A stretch of 64,000 nucleotides of DNA from Marsupella aquatica (GCA_973895155.1 OZ316891.1:7130001-7194000), one strand, 5' to 3'. Numbered from the stretch's first letter, positions 44,768 to 61,977 are shown. A program made the numbers and translations. The notes: generated by a model not told the origin, from the sequence alone.

Positions 44768-46354
44768 CATAGAAATTAGGGATACGGGTCGCAAGATAAC
44801 TAAAAATTAAATCTCCTTCTTAAGAACAAAAGTCAAAATAATTGAATGTGAATATACCCTGCAATCTACTCTACTTCCGCTTAGTGCTTGCTCCCTGCAA
44901 AAACCATTATGTCAGGTAAATCTTTTCACTTTCATGCTCCATGCCAAAATGTACTCTAAATAGACCATAAAATAATATACTTTCACTTTAATGCTCCATG
45001 CCAAAAAGTACTACACGCAATCTACAAAATAATTACAGTAAAAGATTCAAGTACTCTATGACATAATATATCTACCTTGTACCCATGACTTACAGTCAAT
45101 TTTAGGTACCTATCTCACTGAATCCAAGAGCCTTAAATAATTTTAGAAAATATCTGATGACTGAGCATTGTTTACTCCTTTTTCATTTTTGTAACGGGAC
45201 TATGAACTAAAATTGGCAGGGATTCATTATTATAGCTGAATATTTGAGGAGACATTCTAATTTGACTAGTTTATGAAATACAAGTATTGGAAAATTGATT
45301 ATAAAAGTGAGAGAAGTACACTACTTTATGGGCCAGACAAGTGCATTAATTTGAATATACTGGTCAATATACATATATAGGTACAATATTTTATGATTCA
45401 AAGGGAAGTATGTTTAACTTTATTCATTTTCAATTTTCTGCTTTTTTGGTGGGGCTCTCTATTAAGGTGACACCTGTTGATATCCATAACATTGTAAACT
45501 TTATAACCAATATACATATAAGCTCCACTGCATCAATAAACAGAATCCTAGTTGCTTGATGAAGAGTCAAACCTTCTCATGCAAGTAACTGAAAATGTCA
45601 CTAAAATGATAAATAATATATTGGGAACCTAATAAAAACTAAGTACTCAGAAAAAATTGAACAGGCTCCCAGATTTGACTAAGTTTCAAGTAGTAGATGG
45701 CTAAAGCATAATTATACCAAATTAACATAAAAATACATTGCAAGCAATTTGAATGAGACAAGGTAGCCAAAGAGTGTCTTGTCATATAGCATATAGACGT
45801 CTCAAAGTTGACAATTTGAAGAGGGTTGAAATTTGAAGTACCTCAACTCCCTAGCTACTGGTTATGGACAGGAAAATTTAGGGACTACAAAATTCATACT
45901 CCATAACTTTTTGCCATAAGGATTGGTTTTATGTATGCCATTACCATTAGTCATTGTAGAGGGTGGTGCAAGAAAAACAAAAAATAAACTTTTACAGAAC
46001 CTTGTGAAAAAGTTATGACCATTCTTTCCGAGTAGAATGTCATCATCCGTAATTTCAAAAGCTTTGAGACGCCCTAATGAAAGCCCAACCCAAAGCTACT
46101 CTGTGAGCCTACTGTATAGAGTGAGGATTTTGGGCAGCCCGTCCCTGGACAGTTATTTGTGGCTCTTCTCGTCCACTGTTTGTCGGATGCTGCCCAAATT
46201 GTGTGACTCTAACTTTTGGGGTACGAGGTCCCTGGAAAGTCATTTATGTCTCTTTTTGCCTACTTCCCAAATCTTGCAGACTGTTATCTTGATAAGTAGT
46301 GTGAATCAAGAAGTTATGATTGTCCAGCAGACTAAGGATGGAGTGGTAGATCAC
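44768..46354. other. AT-rich intergenic region
   Basis: No gene is supported. Around 44925-45010 the phrase CTTTCA(C/T)TTT.ATGCTCCATGCCAAAA is repeated. The open frame 46037-46360 lacks recognisable features. Confidence 0.4.
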
Positions 46355-46698
46355 TGTTGAGCATAGACGACATTCGTAACGGCAAGCCCATGAACCATCC
46401 AACGCACAAGAGTCGACACAGAGAGATACGTGGTTCACCTCCACATGAGGCTACGTCCACGGGAACATACAAGAGCTTTACTGCACTCTAGGCCGACCGG
46501 CCATACCAAGCATCCACAGCACAAGCTCTTTCTATCTCTCAACTAGCTCCATAACAATGAGCCTTTGTTCCACCAGGGTCTGGCATCAGCCCTGGCTATA
46601 TACACAATAGCACTACCGCTAACATTAGCTAAGTCCTAACCCGAGTTAGACTAACTGTGGTTAGCTCATGAGTCACAAGACTAGAGCAATATCTAACA
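46355..46698 (-). repeat. 3' LTR of the second copia element
   Basis: Begins on the minus strand TGTTAGATATTG and ends ATGCTCAACA. A TATATAGCC box lies on the minus strand in the first half. A polypurine tract (minus strand CAAGGGGGAGTT) abuts it at 46699-46711. Confidence 0.93.
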
Positions 46699-46905
46699 AA
46701 CTCCCCCTTGACTCTTGTCTTGGGGACTGGACTAAATGCTACCATATGGAATCCTCAGCGGGAAGTTCTAGACAATCACCAAACCAGGTCTCCCCCTAAA
46801 AACCACAAGGGTTAACTAAGGGTTAACTAGAACTAAGCCGTAGCCTAACAGGAATGAGTAATCTATATACAAATAGTCACACATTGCTAAATAACTCTAC
46901 TTGCA

Positions 46906-49322
46906 CTACAACTGCAAAACCTGCAAAGTAGCACGGTGTCTTGAGAAACTCTCCAAAGGAATCACTTTGGTAAAGGCATCAGCGGGATCGAGCTTTCCAT
47001 CAATCTTGACTAGCTCAAAAGTTTTATCAGACACTGCTTGCCTGATAAAATGGTACCTGATATCAATGTGCTTCACCCTGCTATCCATCACCTGGTTAGC
47101 AGCCAAGTGAAGAGCACTCTGACTATCACAGTTTAGAGTCATTTTTCCATGCTCTAAACCCATCTCCGCAATCAACTTATCCAACCAAATTGCTTCCTTT
47201 GCTGCTTCTGCTGCTGCAACATACTCTGCTTCTGTAGTAGACTGAGATATGCACTTCTGCAAGGTAGATTTCCAACTGATACATCCTCCTCCAAGAGTGT
47301 ATATAAACCCAGTTGTAGATCTCCTTGTATCCAGACAGCCTCCATAGTCAGAATCTACATAGCCAACTAATGTTCTATCTGATCTGTTATCAAATAGTAA
47401 TCCATAGTCCTGTGTACCCTTGAGATACCTGAGAATCCACTTCACAGCTTCCCAATGTATGTTCCCTGGATTTGACATGAATCTGCTAACCTTGCCCATC
47501 GCTAGGGCCAAGTCAGGCCTAGTACAAGTCATCAAATACATCAGACTGCCTACTGCCTTCTCATAAGGAATCTTAGCCATCAGACCTTTCTCCACATCAT
47601 CCGTAGGAGAGAAAGCCGATGATAACTTGAAATGTGAAGCTAAAAGAATACTCACTGGCTTACAATTTTCCATGTTGAATCGTGCAAGTACTTTCCTCGC
47701 ATACTGGCCTTGACTCAAGCACAACTGTCCAGTCTCAGAGTTCCTAAAAATCTCCATCCCTAAGATCCTCTTGGCCTTACCAAGAATCTTCATCCTGAAT
47801 TCAGCACTCAATTTTGCCTTGAGACTATCAACCTCAGATTGATCTTTAGCCACAATCAGCATGTCATCCACATAGATCACCAGAATGATGAAACCAAATA
47901 CATCATTCTTGACTGATTTCGTATACACACAAGGATCATACACCATCCTTGTAAAACCTTGAGCAAGCATGAAATCATCAAACCGCTTGTTCCATTGTCT
48001 GGGAGATTGCTTCAATCCATACAAGGACTTGAGCAATTTGCAAACTAAGTTCTCTTGGCCTTTCTTCATAAAGCCTAGTGGCTGTCTCATGAAGATCAAC
48101 TCTTCCAAGTTGCCATAGAGAAAGGCAGTAACAACATCCATCTGATCCATCACCAGACCAAAAAATACAACAAGCTGACACAAGATCCGAATTGTGGAAT
48201 ACTTAGCCACCGGTGAAAAGACCTCATTGTAGTCCACTCCTTTCTCCTGAGTGAACCCCTTGGCAACAAGCCTTGCCTTGTAGATCTTATCTCCACCCTC
48301 TGAAGGGCTCTCCTTCAACTTGTAAATCCACTTGTTGTCCACCACTTGTTGACCTCTTGGAAGCTCCACCAACTCCCATGTCTTGTTGTCACTCAAAGAT
48401 TGCAACTCCCTCTGCATTGTTGCATTCCACTCATGCTTATGCTCTGAAGCACAAGCCTCACTATATGAAGAAGGCTCTCCTTCTTCCAAGATCAAAGCCA
48501 TGTCATCTTCATCAGGTGCAATGCCAATATCATCTAGCTTAGATGAGTGTGCCCATTGACCATACCTGGTAGGAGCTCTAGTAGAACGACTGGAAGTTCT
48601 TCTAGTAGATGACTCAGGCTGATCTGCTGCTGCTCCTGGTTGAATTTGAGGTACCCCAGCAACAATCTGCTCCTCTTGTTCCATAACAGGAACCAGCTCC
48701 AAGCCCGGAGCTTCTCCATCTCTCCTGTCATGAACTGCATCATAACTAATCTCCCCCTCAACCCCGTCCGGGATAGGAGATTTCCCCTTGTCAGTATGGG
48801 AGTCCTGAGAACTCTCCCCCTCCTTTGATGATCTGGATTCATTAAAGGACACATCTCTACTGACAATTAGTTTACAGGTTACTAGATCCCATAATCTATA
48901 ACCCTTCACACCTTTCTGATAGCCAAGGAAAATGCACTTCTTCGACTTGGACTCCAGCTTGGATCGAAGCTGGGAAGGTGTAAGCACATAAGCATCACAT
49001 CCAAAAATCCTCAGATGTGAGTAATCTGCTGGACGCCCGTACCTCATTTCAAATGGCGTCTTGAATCCAATAGAATTGGATGGAGAAAAATTTACCAAAT
49101 AAGTTGCAGTGTTGACAGCTTCAGCCCAAAACTCATGTGGTAAGCATGATTGACTCAACATACTCCTCGAGCGGTCCAATAGTGTTCGGTTGAGTCTCTC
49201 AGAAACACCATTCTGCTGAGGAGTATAACTTGTTGTGAGATGGCGGGTAATCCCCTGCTCCTTACAATACGTCCCAAATTCCCTGGAACTGTATTCACCG
49301 CCGTTATCCGATCGAAGATATC
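46906..49322 (-). CDS. Copia pol remnant: integrase core end, RT and RNase H, still open
   Basis: From the deletion junction the frame runs open to the stop at 46906. It starts within the integrase DDE core (LRSDNGGEYSS, then PQQNGVSERLNRTLLD), passes the integrase tail (DKGKSPIPDG), then RT (KWIYKLK, ARLVAKGFT, DYNEVFSPVAKYSTIRIL, catalytic YVDDMLIVA) and RNase H (CDSQSALHLA, VKHIDIRYHFIR), and ends ESFSRHRATLQVLQL. The ATG-to-stop part (49179-46906) is 757 codons. It has no gag or protease and no start signal of its own, so translation is doubtful. Confidence 0.92.
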
Positions 49323-49323
49323 T

Positions 49324-49572
49324 GCTACGTCCACGGGAACATACAAGAGCTTTACTGCACTCTAGGCCGACTGGTCATACCAAGCATCCACAGCACAAGC
49401 TCTTTCTATCTCTCAACTAGCTCCATAACAATGAGCCTTTGTTCCACCAGGGTCTGGCATCAGCCCTGGCTATATACACAACAGCACTACCGCTAACATT
49501 AGCTAAGTCCTAACCCGAGTTAGACTAACTGTGGTTAGCTCATGAGTCACAAGACTAGAGCAATATCTAACA
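49324..49572 (-). repeat. Truncated 5' LTR of the second copia element
   Basis: Aligns without gaps to 46450-46698, with three substitutions. The missing 95 bp are the end next to the primer site. Confidence 0.93.
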
Positions 49573-49577
49573 ATCAC

Positions 49578-50600
49578 CGAGTAGATCACCTGTGTGGGAT
49601 CCAAAGGTTTAGAATTTGAATCTGCCAGTAGGCGCAATGCCTTTTACACGGACCACAACTAAATTTAAAAGAGGGGTTCAAAGGAAGCCTTTTTCAATTA
49701 GAAAAAAGTGACACTTTTTAATATTTGTGGGCAGCAAGCGGATGAAAACAGGCAACGGACAGTCCAAACGTCATAAATGGCATTCCAAGGACTTATCTTG
49801 CTGAATACTCTAACCCAGGTTATATGTGAAAGTGAAGATGCAAATTGTCGTGCGCACACAGATCGCTACACAACATACATTGCGTGTCACATACAATTAA
49901 ACATAGACGCAAGCACACCTAAGAAAATTAGATACAAGTGAAACTCATGTACACACATGTCCAAAATGAACAACGATCGATGCCAACGACACACACTCGA
50001 TCACGTACACACAAGGGTTGGAGGTCCATTGGGAGTGAATCTACATGTTTGGGTCCATTGGGTGAAATTCTGCATGTTTTGGTCAGTTAAGTAAAAAATT
50101 GTGTTTGGAGGGCATTAAGTATATATGTCAAGAGACATCATAGCAAAATGGAGTTATCCATTAAAGAATGGGGTGAAATGAAGGGCAATTACTCTTGTTA
50201 AGCCCCAAAAAATGCTTAATCATAATTCTTGCTCTGACTCATAGATTGACTCATGAAACTGGATTAGGTCGTGAAGCAATATTCTAAACTCAAAGTTGTC
50301 TGATTCTGGTTGTTTCATGCTGCTCTAGAAAGCTTAGAGCCAAGCACATTATTAAGCCCTCCTGGCGGCCCTTATTTGAACCTGCAATAGCTTCACTTAG
50401 AGAGACATAGCTCAACAATATACTCACCCCAGTTTTGCCCCATTTGCTACAACTCTAATGAAAGTGTTCAAATACAATTCTTGGCCCTGGAAAAAGCAAT
50501 GTTAAAAAAAAGAATGAAACTGTAGCATTGTAAAACCCCAAACCCTAATTACTACCTTTCCTCTTATCTGCGCAATTCACTACACTGCACTCCTATTTCC
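49578..50600. other. Unassigned stretch
   Basis: No supported gene or repeat. Confidence 0.35.
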
Positions 50601-51265
50601 ACAGCACTCCACCAAGCTCAACGGATTCCAATGTGAGGACGGCGGAAGGAGAAAGAGGAGCTCAAAGTTTTCAGTGGGCGTTCCTTGTTTCCATCCTTTT
50701 GTGCACTTTGAGGAGTTCAAGTTTTCATTGGGCTTTCCTTGTTTCGTTCATTGAGCGCATTTTGAGGAGTTCAAAGTTTTCAGGGGGCTTTCCTTGTTTC
50801 CATCCTTTTGTGCACTTTGAGGAGTCCAAAGTTTTCATTGGGCTTTCCTTGTTTCGTTCATTGAGTGCATTTTGAGGAGTTCAAAGCTTTCAATGGGCTT
50901 TCCTCCTTTCAGTCATTGGGTGCATTATGCTGTATCTGCGCTTCATCGTCGTCCTGCCTACTCTATGTAAAGAGGTGGTTCGCCCCTGCATCCAGAGCAC
51001 TCCAGGCTCAACGGATTCCAATGTAGGATGGCGAAAAGGAGAGAGGAGTTCAACGTTTTCACTGGGCTTTCATTCTCTCATTCATTGGGTGCATTTTGCT
51101 TCATCTGCGCTTCATCGTTCTCCTACTCTACGCTAGGTGACGAGGTGGTTCACCCCTCCACCTAGAGCACTCAAGCTCAACGGATTCTAATGTGAGGATG
51201 GCGGAAGGAGAGAGGAGTTCCAAGGCTTCAGTGGGCTTTCCTCCTTTCAGGCATTTTGCCTCGCG
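50601..51265. repeat. Higher-order tandem repeat upstream of POP5
   Basis: A long unit beginning GCTCAACGGATTCCAATGTG starts at about 50617, 51004 and 51173. Inside the first unit, a shorter unit (TTTGAGGAGTTCAAAGTTTTC ... GGGCTTTCCTTGTTTC) is repeated about five times between 50655 and 50930, alternating two variants that end in CCATCCTTTTGTGCAC or CGTTCATTGAGCGCA, so the true period is about 120 bp. The array ends about 115 bp before the POP5 start codon. Confidence 0.85.
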
Positions 51266-51379
51266 TAGTTCAGCTAACTTGTTGTGATTCGGAAGTTTAA
51301 GCAGGGTTCACCTTAGTCTCCGATCACAGTCCGTTTGTTTGCAAGAGGGTCTGGTTTGCGGATCTTCGAGGAAGAGAGA

Positions 51380-52589
51380 ATGGTGGTCTTCAAGAATAGG
51401 TACTTGCTGATGGAGATTTTGTGGTTCGGTACTCCCCTGGCGGAGTCTTCCTCGATTCTGTCCCCGTCGGTTGTCAGTGCGGCCATACAAGAAAGCCTGC
51501 AGCTGAACTTTGGTGATCATGGGCTCGGCACTTCGCTTCCTTCTTTGCAGGGTCCGTTCCTTTGCCTAGTCACGTCGCCAGTCTCTTGTTTCCATCTACT
51601 GCCAGCTTTGACCTCCTGGCAGACTAGTGGGTAGGGCTTTAAGAAGACTCACTCTCCCATCCTCGCTCTTGACACTTGAGTAGTCATGCAAGATCAAGAA
51701 CTCTGTATTGTATTGTCCTGGCATGTGTACCGGTTATTTCGTTCCTTGATTTGAGATGGCATGGCGTCCTCAAGGATCGATATGGATATTTTTGGTCTCA
51801 TTCCCCCAGAGATCGTGTATGCACGCAGTCAGCTTAGATTTTCTCCTGGGTTTGGCTTCAACTGTCTTTTGACGCATGATCAAAGTTCTTTCACAGCGTG
51901 ATTCATTATCGTGAGAATATCCTAGTACAGTTCGTGCCACCTCTGATGAACTGGTTCGAATGACAAGGAAAATGTTTTTCTAAGTGGTTCCGTCATTTAT
52001 TTTGCTGCAGTGAAGTATGTCAATCCAATTACCAGCCTGTGTTTGGTCAGATGTAGTCGGCAGGAGTATCAGAAAGTATGGTGTGCTATTTCATTCGTTA
52101 CCACCTTACGAAAGCAGCCGGTTGTCTTCAACCTACTTGATCTTAGTGGTAATTTCTCTCCTTCTCCCCTGCTGTCACAGTCCGTATGACTTTTTACTCA
52201 AGCTCTTCTCCTCCTGGCATTACCTTACCCCACAATGCGGGTGGTGCTAGGTCGTACCGAATGACTGATGGATTGAATAACATCATGTCCACTGACACTG
52301 ATTAGAGTGAATAATATCATGTCCACTGACACCATCTGCTGATACCTTTGGAACTATGCTTGTTGTAGAAATCAGCTCCAATACCTCTTAATAGTTTAGT
52401 CTCTCACCCCTAATACTTGGTCCTCCGGACTCTTATGCAGGCAACATAAAGTCAAGTCAGAAGATCATACCCAAGTGTGAGGCGGAGAAGCTTAAGCATC
52501 TCAAGCTTAAACTTGGAGCATCGTTGGCTTTGGCTCAATTGGAAGCAGCAAATTCTATTGCCCAGAGAGCTGTGGCCATGGAAGGCTAA
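51380..52589 (+). CDS. POP5: POP5, RNase P / RNase MRP protein subunit
   Basis: Three exons keep frame: 51380-51551, 52011-52148 and 52441-52589; 152 residues, the normal plant length. POP5 is a core protein of eukaryotic RNase P and RNase MRP, needed for tRNA 5' end processing and rRNA maturation in the nucleus. Family features are the start MVVFKNRYLLMEILW, ILSPSVVSAAIQESLQLNFG, DHGLGTSLPSLQ, KYVNPITSLCLVRCSRQEY, and the FNLLDLSG block before the helical C-terminus with EKLKHLKLKLG. Splice phases are 1 at both junctions. The ATG at 51380 was chosen because the family starts with M-(V/G)-x-FKNRY; an upstream ATG in the same frame at 51335 would add 15 unmatched residues. An internal loop after MEILW is shorter than in Arabidopsis. 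Confidence 0.93.
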
Positions 52590-53003
52590 GTGGAAGAAAG
52601 TTAAGTGGTGGCGAGTTGCACAGCACCCACGCTGTTCCGGTTTGGCGTTAATATCCTAACAATGTTCAGATATGACGACATCAAGGGTATGGTCAAGAGC
52701 TTGGCGCGTTAATATCTTAACAATGTTCAGATAAACGTGTAAGCTCTTGCAACCATGAACTGAAGATGGGAAGATTTGGGAATTACGCTGACTCTGAACG
52801 CAACTAGTGCCCACTCCGTTCAGGTAAGAATGTCGCTAATCAGCACCAGATATCGTAGGTTGCAATAGTCTGTTTGAGACGATTGACGATCAGTGTACAT
52901 CGAAATGGATTCTTGCACTTGTCCATGCTCTGTTGGCACATGCCAGCATTGCTAGGGACGTCCTTTTTTTAGTTTTCTTTGTGGTTCGTACAGGTAAAAG
53001 GCT
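52590..53003. other. POP5 3' flank with a small duplication
   Basis: The phrase GCGTTAATATC(C/T)TAACAATGTTCAGATA occurs at 52646 and 52707. In POP5 intron 2 (52149-52440) ATAATATCATGTCCACTGACAC is likewise doubled at about 52270 and 52310. Confidence 0.5.
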
Positions 53004-53775
53004 ATGACGAAAAAAAGTTCCTCTTCGATTATACCCGAAGATGAGACTTCGGTCTATGAAGATTTTATGATTAGTCTTTCGGAGCCTTTGCTTAACAAGT
53101 CACTCGGGGAACATCTCGCAGTACCCTAGTGATCGGCATCTCATACGTTGCAGCATATGTATAGTTGATGCTTGATCTCCCTCAAAGGTTAACTTGGCTC
53201 TTTCCCTGGAAGATTGTGGATTGTATATATCTTCCGGAGCTCTACAGTAGTTCCATTCCGTCTACAAGCTTAGCCCTGGATCGAGTGGCTTTGGGCTTTG
53301 CTTAGGGAGGATTATGTTTGTTTCTTTTGAACGCCCTCGTGCTTTTGGGCATGAGGACAATTTAGCTACAATTTCTATTGCTTTTCGTCATCCGATTTTC
53401 TATCGGGCAGTCATGTAACATTTGATTCCAGGTGTTAAAATCTCTTGGCAACGTTGTCAACGGTGATGATGAAAGATATTTTCTTGAAGCTGAGGCTTCT
53501 GTCTTTGACATCGAGGGAATTTATCTTTCTGAGCCTTCTCAAGGTGCCCACAGTTGTTAGTCGCTTTGGGACCGACTGTCAACAGTGATCATGAAATATT
53601 CTCAATGTGCTGTGGGTCAGTCTTGTGACATGGGATTGCAGTTGTTCAACCACTTGGCAACGACTTGACCGGTGATGATGAAAGATATTTTCCCGAAGAT
53701 GAGGTTCCTGCCTTTGAAATCGATCATATTTATCTTCCTGAGCCTTCTCAAGTGACATTGGATTTGAACACTTAG
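53004..53775 (+). other. Triplicated exon-like module of unknown function
   Basis: Three segments encode the same motif in the same direction. Unit 1 (open frame 53004-53129, 41 residues) reads IIPEDETSVYEDFMISLSEP. Unit 2 (53432-53543, flanked by AG and GT) reads DDERYFLEAEASVFDIEGIY then LSEPSQ. Unit 3 (53642-53775, preceded by AG and ending in TAG) reads DDERYFPEDEVPAFEIDHIY then LPEPSQ. Changes between units 2 and 3 are mostly conservative and frame-preserving. They could be exons of one small gene, tandem pseudogene copies, or alternative 3' exons of POP5. I do not recognise the family. Confidence 0.5.
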
Positions 53776-54764
53776 CCCTGGGCCTGACTGCTATTGATCT
53801 TGCTTGAAGGACATGCTTTTATCTGATCATCTTCGTGCCGTTTGTTTCAGATGGAGGCTCGTTATCTGTTTTGACTGTCTTGACACTGGTCTCAAAGAGG
53901 TGGACCAATAGTGTGTGAAGAATGTTTCAAGGTAGAGTTGAGACTTTTTTAGTTTGGACAGAGATATGCAGAAAAGTGTATTTTAGGACAGAATGAAGAC
54001 TTTTATAAGCAGCAGGTCTTTTCGAGTTTTCCATTTAATATCCATTCGGTGACAATCTGTACTGGCGGTCCTGGTCCCAGACGAGAGCCATCGCATTTGA
54101 AAGAGTCATTCGAACCAGACAGACGGTATTGCATTGCCCTTTAGATAGATGAAACTTCTCGCGTTTTTTAACAATTGAAAGAGAATGACCAGACGCTTGG
54201 TTTCAATTGGACATAGTTCTTCCACCCTTCAATAGGAAGAGTTTGGTTGTGGATCGTAAGAATAGTGCTGCACATTCCTCGCAAGGATGATGGCATCATG
54301 TCTTTCTCATCTTTATACAAGTCCCAGTAAAGATCGTTGGAATTGGTGCTGGAAGGTTTCGAATTATATATCAGACGAGGCGGAGCAACACTGTGTTCTA
54401 ACATGAAAATGAGTGCTAATGAGATAAAGAATGTCCATCGTCTTTGGAATGCAATCTAAGACCACTTATGCACTTGGACTTGGAAAGGTTCAATCATCTG
54501 TAGATCTGAGCATCTTGTCCTTGAAAGTACTGCTTTCATGTAGAGAACCAACAAGATATTGATTTGTCAGTGAGGCAGAAAACAAAGAGTCCTTTTTTTG
54601 TACATGATCTGCTCCAAAATTATGGGATTTGTACTAGTCCGAATCTAGAATTTAAGCTAACTTGGAACCAGTAAAGTCCCAAAACCTTCACCCAACACAT
54701 TTAAGAAGAAAACTAGTTTTGAAAGAAAGTTATTCTCGCTAGCAGTGACTCCTTTGTCTCCATC
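53776..54764. other. Convergent region toward TPI 3' end
   Basis: No supported gene. It should include the TPI 3' UTR on the minus strand. Confidence 0.4.
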
Positions 54765-59774
<5,010 letters not shown>

Positions 59775-60813
59775 GTTGAAGGTAGATGGAGTCAAACTTC
59801 ACAATGAGATGTGGCACAACCAGTACTTAGTTCTTGTCAGCTGCAAATATCAAGGAAAGTCTTTAGCTCGGAGCCAATGACCATTGATTCTAAAACATAT
59901 CAAAGATCTGCAATGGATTGTACACTGAAAGACCAAAATAAATCATACTGATTGAAACTGAGCATCAATAGGTTTGAAGTTCTTAGAAGCTCCCTTGCAT
60001 GAATAAATCAGAAGAGTGCAATGGAGATCATTGCTATTGTTCAATCCAGTCACTCAAGGCTAATGGGTCTCTACTTCAACAACAGTGTTACAGTGAAAGA
60101 ACTTTGACTTAGATGGATCAGAGTAGAGGGAGAAAATATGGAATGCCAATTCCAGGTATCCAAACACATGTGCAAAAGTTTCTCCAGATTCTTGATGCAA
60201 TCTTGTGCTTGTAACGTAGGGGACCATATTGTCATATGAGACAGTTTTAAGAGACAAAGCTAGTGATTGACCTTTTACTCATGGTTATAGTTGTTAGATA
60301 TTTTATAGTGTGGTTGGCAATTGTGGATATCCTGCAGCAACAATTATTTGACTGATTTAAACACTATTTAGAATACAAAGGAAGGTAAGAATATGATGTT
60401 TAAATTTCTAAATTTTTGTCAAAAATCTTTTACCTTAAATGGACCAGTCCTATTGAAAATAAATAATTATAATTCTCAACTTATTTAAAAACTTACACAA
60501 TCATCTGATAACTTCGTTTTAAGAATATAGGTGTTTCTAATCTTTAAATAATGTTGTTCAAGAAAAAAACGAGTTGAATGATCATGAGTGAAGTAAGTTT
60601 TATTATTGACATTGCATGATTGTCATTGAACCTTGTTGCCAGGAACACAAAACATTGGTATTGTCTTTCATGTTTGGATGGATAATACTTCCATCTCGGA
60701 GTGGAACTCAAAACTGGATCTTTGTATCAAGAGGCTAGTATAATAGCAGGTCAGACAAAAATAGAATTAGTTGCGTAACTTTTGCCACAAGGACACACTA
60801 TAGAAAACCAAAT
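59775..60813. other. TPI upstream region and AT-rich spacer
   Basis: TPI and the coiled-coil frame diverge from here, so promoters of both should lie within it. No particular element is identifiable by eye. Confidence 0.4.
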
Positions 60814-61977
60814 ATGATACATGGGGAAGGGAGTGAGACCCAAACAGATGATGAAAACTGTATGCTTGAAGATTTTGTCTACAAGAGGGAATCAAGGCAA
60901 CAAGAAGAGGAAAGAAAAAAATCCCAAGAAGCAAAGAGGATAGAGCTTCGCAGATTTAGAGAGGCCTGGAAGCAACAAGATGAAGGCAGAAAAAGGATAA
61001 TTGAATATCAAGAAGTAGAGGCTAAGCAAAGGAAGTTGGATGAGGATATGAAAAGGTGGAGGGATAAGGAAACCCTCAGAAGGGAAATGGAACGCAAAAC
61101 ACATATATTTGAAAGTGAACATCTATGGGTCAATGATGAAAGAAAACAAATGAGAGAAAGCGTAAAGACATTTAAGGATTTGATAAAACATAGGCACCCA
61201 TGCAATATTGAAATTCAACCAAGGAACAAGGAGAGCAACAACCTAGAAAACTGCAAACAAGAGGAAGTAGAAGGGAACCAAGAAGAAGGAATGAGATATT
61301 CAAATGAGATAAAATCTAAGGCTACATATGATCATCTTGATGACGAGTTAAATGAGGAGCACAATATTCTTATGAAATTGAAAGAAGTAAAGAAAAGGAA
61401 AGGCATGGATCACAAGAGAAAATCAAATGATACCAAAAGAATGACATATTTAGAGACTTTAGACTATTTCAACTCAAAAGTTCTAGAAAGAGAATTTTGT
61501 ATCACGCAAATCCTAAAACCAAAACAAGAGATAGACAAAAAAAGAGCTACTAGTCTTGAGAGAGCAACACGAGAGAAGGAAAAAAGGTTCATGAAATTGA
61601 ATTACCACATCCACAAACTTGTGTGTAAATCAACCAACATGCCCATAAATCTCAAGGATGAAATGAGTAGTATAATTGGAAAGGCAACTTCTATGGTAAC
61701 AAGGGAGAAAAGGTTTTCAAAAGAGATCTTGGAGTCTAAAAGAATGGAATATGGTGATATTGGGTCCACCTTGAGTTCAACAGATCCCGCAACAAATAAT
61801 GTCCAAGATCTTGATAGAATAGATACAAGCAAGAAAGTAAGTAAAGATGTAGCTAGTGATAAACCCCATACTAAAGTGAAAACAGGCTATCTTGATTTCT
61901 TGAAGGATTTGAAGAAAAGCAAAAGCTTGGTGCCAATCAAATGGTACAAGATAAACCCTTTCAAAGAAATGATTTAA
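60814..61977 (+). CDS. Unknown charged coiled-coil protein, 387 residues
   Basis: An uninterrupted frame from an ATG to TAA with strongly charged, Lys/Glu/Arg-rich composition. Residues about 25-125 look like a long coiled coil (RQQEEERKKSQEAKRIELRR, then WKQQDEGRKRIIEYQEVEAK); the middle is again heptad-like (LNEEHNILMKLKEVKKRKG); the C-terminus is less charged and ends GYLDFLKDLKKSKSLVPIKW then YKINPFKEMI. No signal peptide, membrane segment or enzymatic motif. The length without stops in AT-rich DNA argues for coding. It could be a lineage-specific gene, an exon of a larger gene, or a protein of a mobile element; I do not recognise it. Confidence 0.55.
   Translation: MIHGEGSETQTDDENCMLEDFVYKRESRQQEEERKKSQEAKRIELRRFREAWKQQDEGRKRIIEYQEVEAKQRKLDEDMKRWRDKETLRREMERKTHIFESEHLWVNDERKQMRESVKTFKDLIKHRHPCNIEIQPRNKESNNLENCKQEEVEGNQEEGMRYSNEIKSKATYDHLDDELNEEHNILMKLKEVKKRKGMDHKRKSNDTKRMTYLETLDYFNSKVLEREFCITQILKPKQEIDKKRATSLERATREKEKRFMKLNYHIHKLVCKSTNMPINLKDEMSSIIGKATSMVTREKRFSKEILESKRMEYGDIGSTLSSTDPATNNVQDLDRIDTSKKVSKDVASDKPHTKVKTGYLDFLKDLKKSKSLVPIKWYKINPFKEMI

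Larger units (their letters stand above)
46355..49572 (-). mobile_element. Second Ty1/copia element, internally deleted
   Basis: A 3,218-bp element on the minus strand. The 3' LTR (46355-46698, 344 bp) is complete; the 5' LTR is cut to its first 249 bp (49572-49324) and joined directly to the integrase core at 49323/49320. The duplication ATCAC flanks it at 46350-46354 and 49573-49577. Lost are the end of the 5' LTR, primer site, gag, protease and the first part of integrase. The paired LTR parts differ at 3 of 249 positions. It is related to the first copia element but is a different subfamily by LTR sequence. Confidence 0.95.

Noticed and set aside
44229-44768. 179-codon minus-strand frame rich in Ser, Phe and Leu
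   Set aside because: Generated by the purine-rich minisatellite; simple repeat, not a protein gene.
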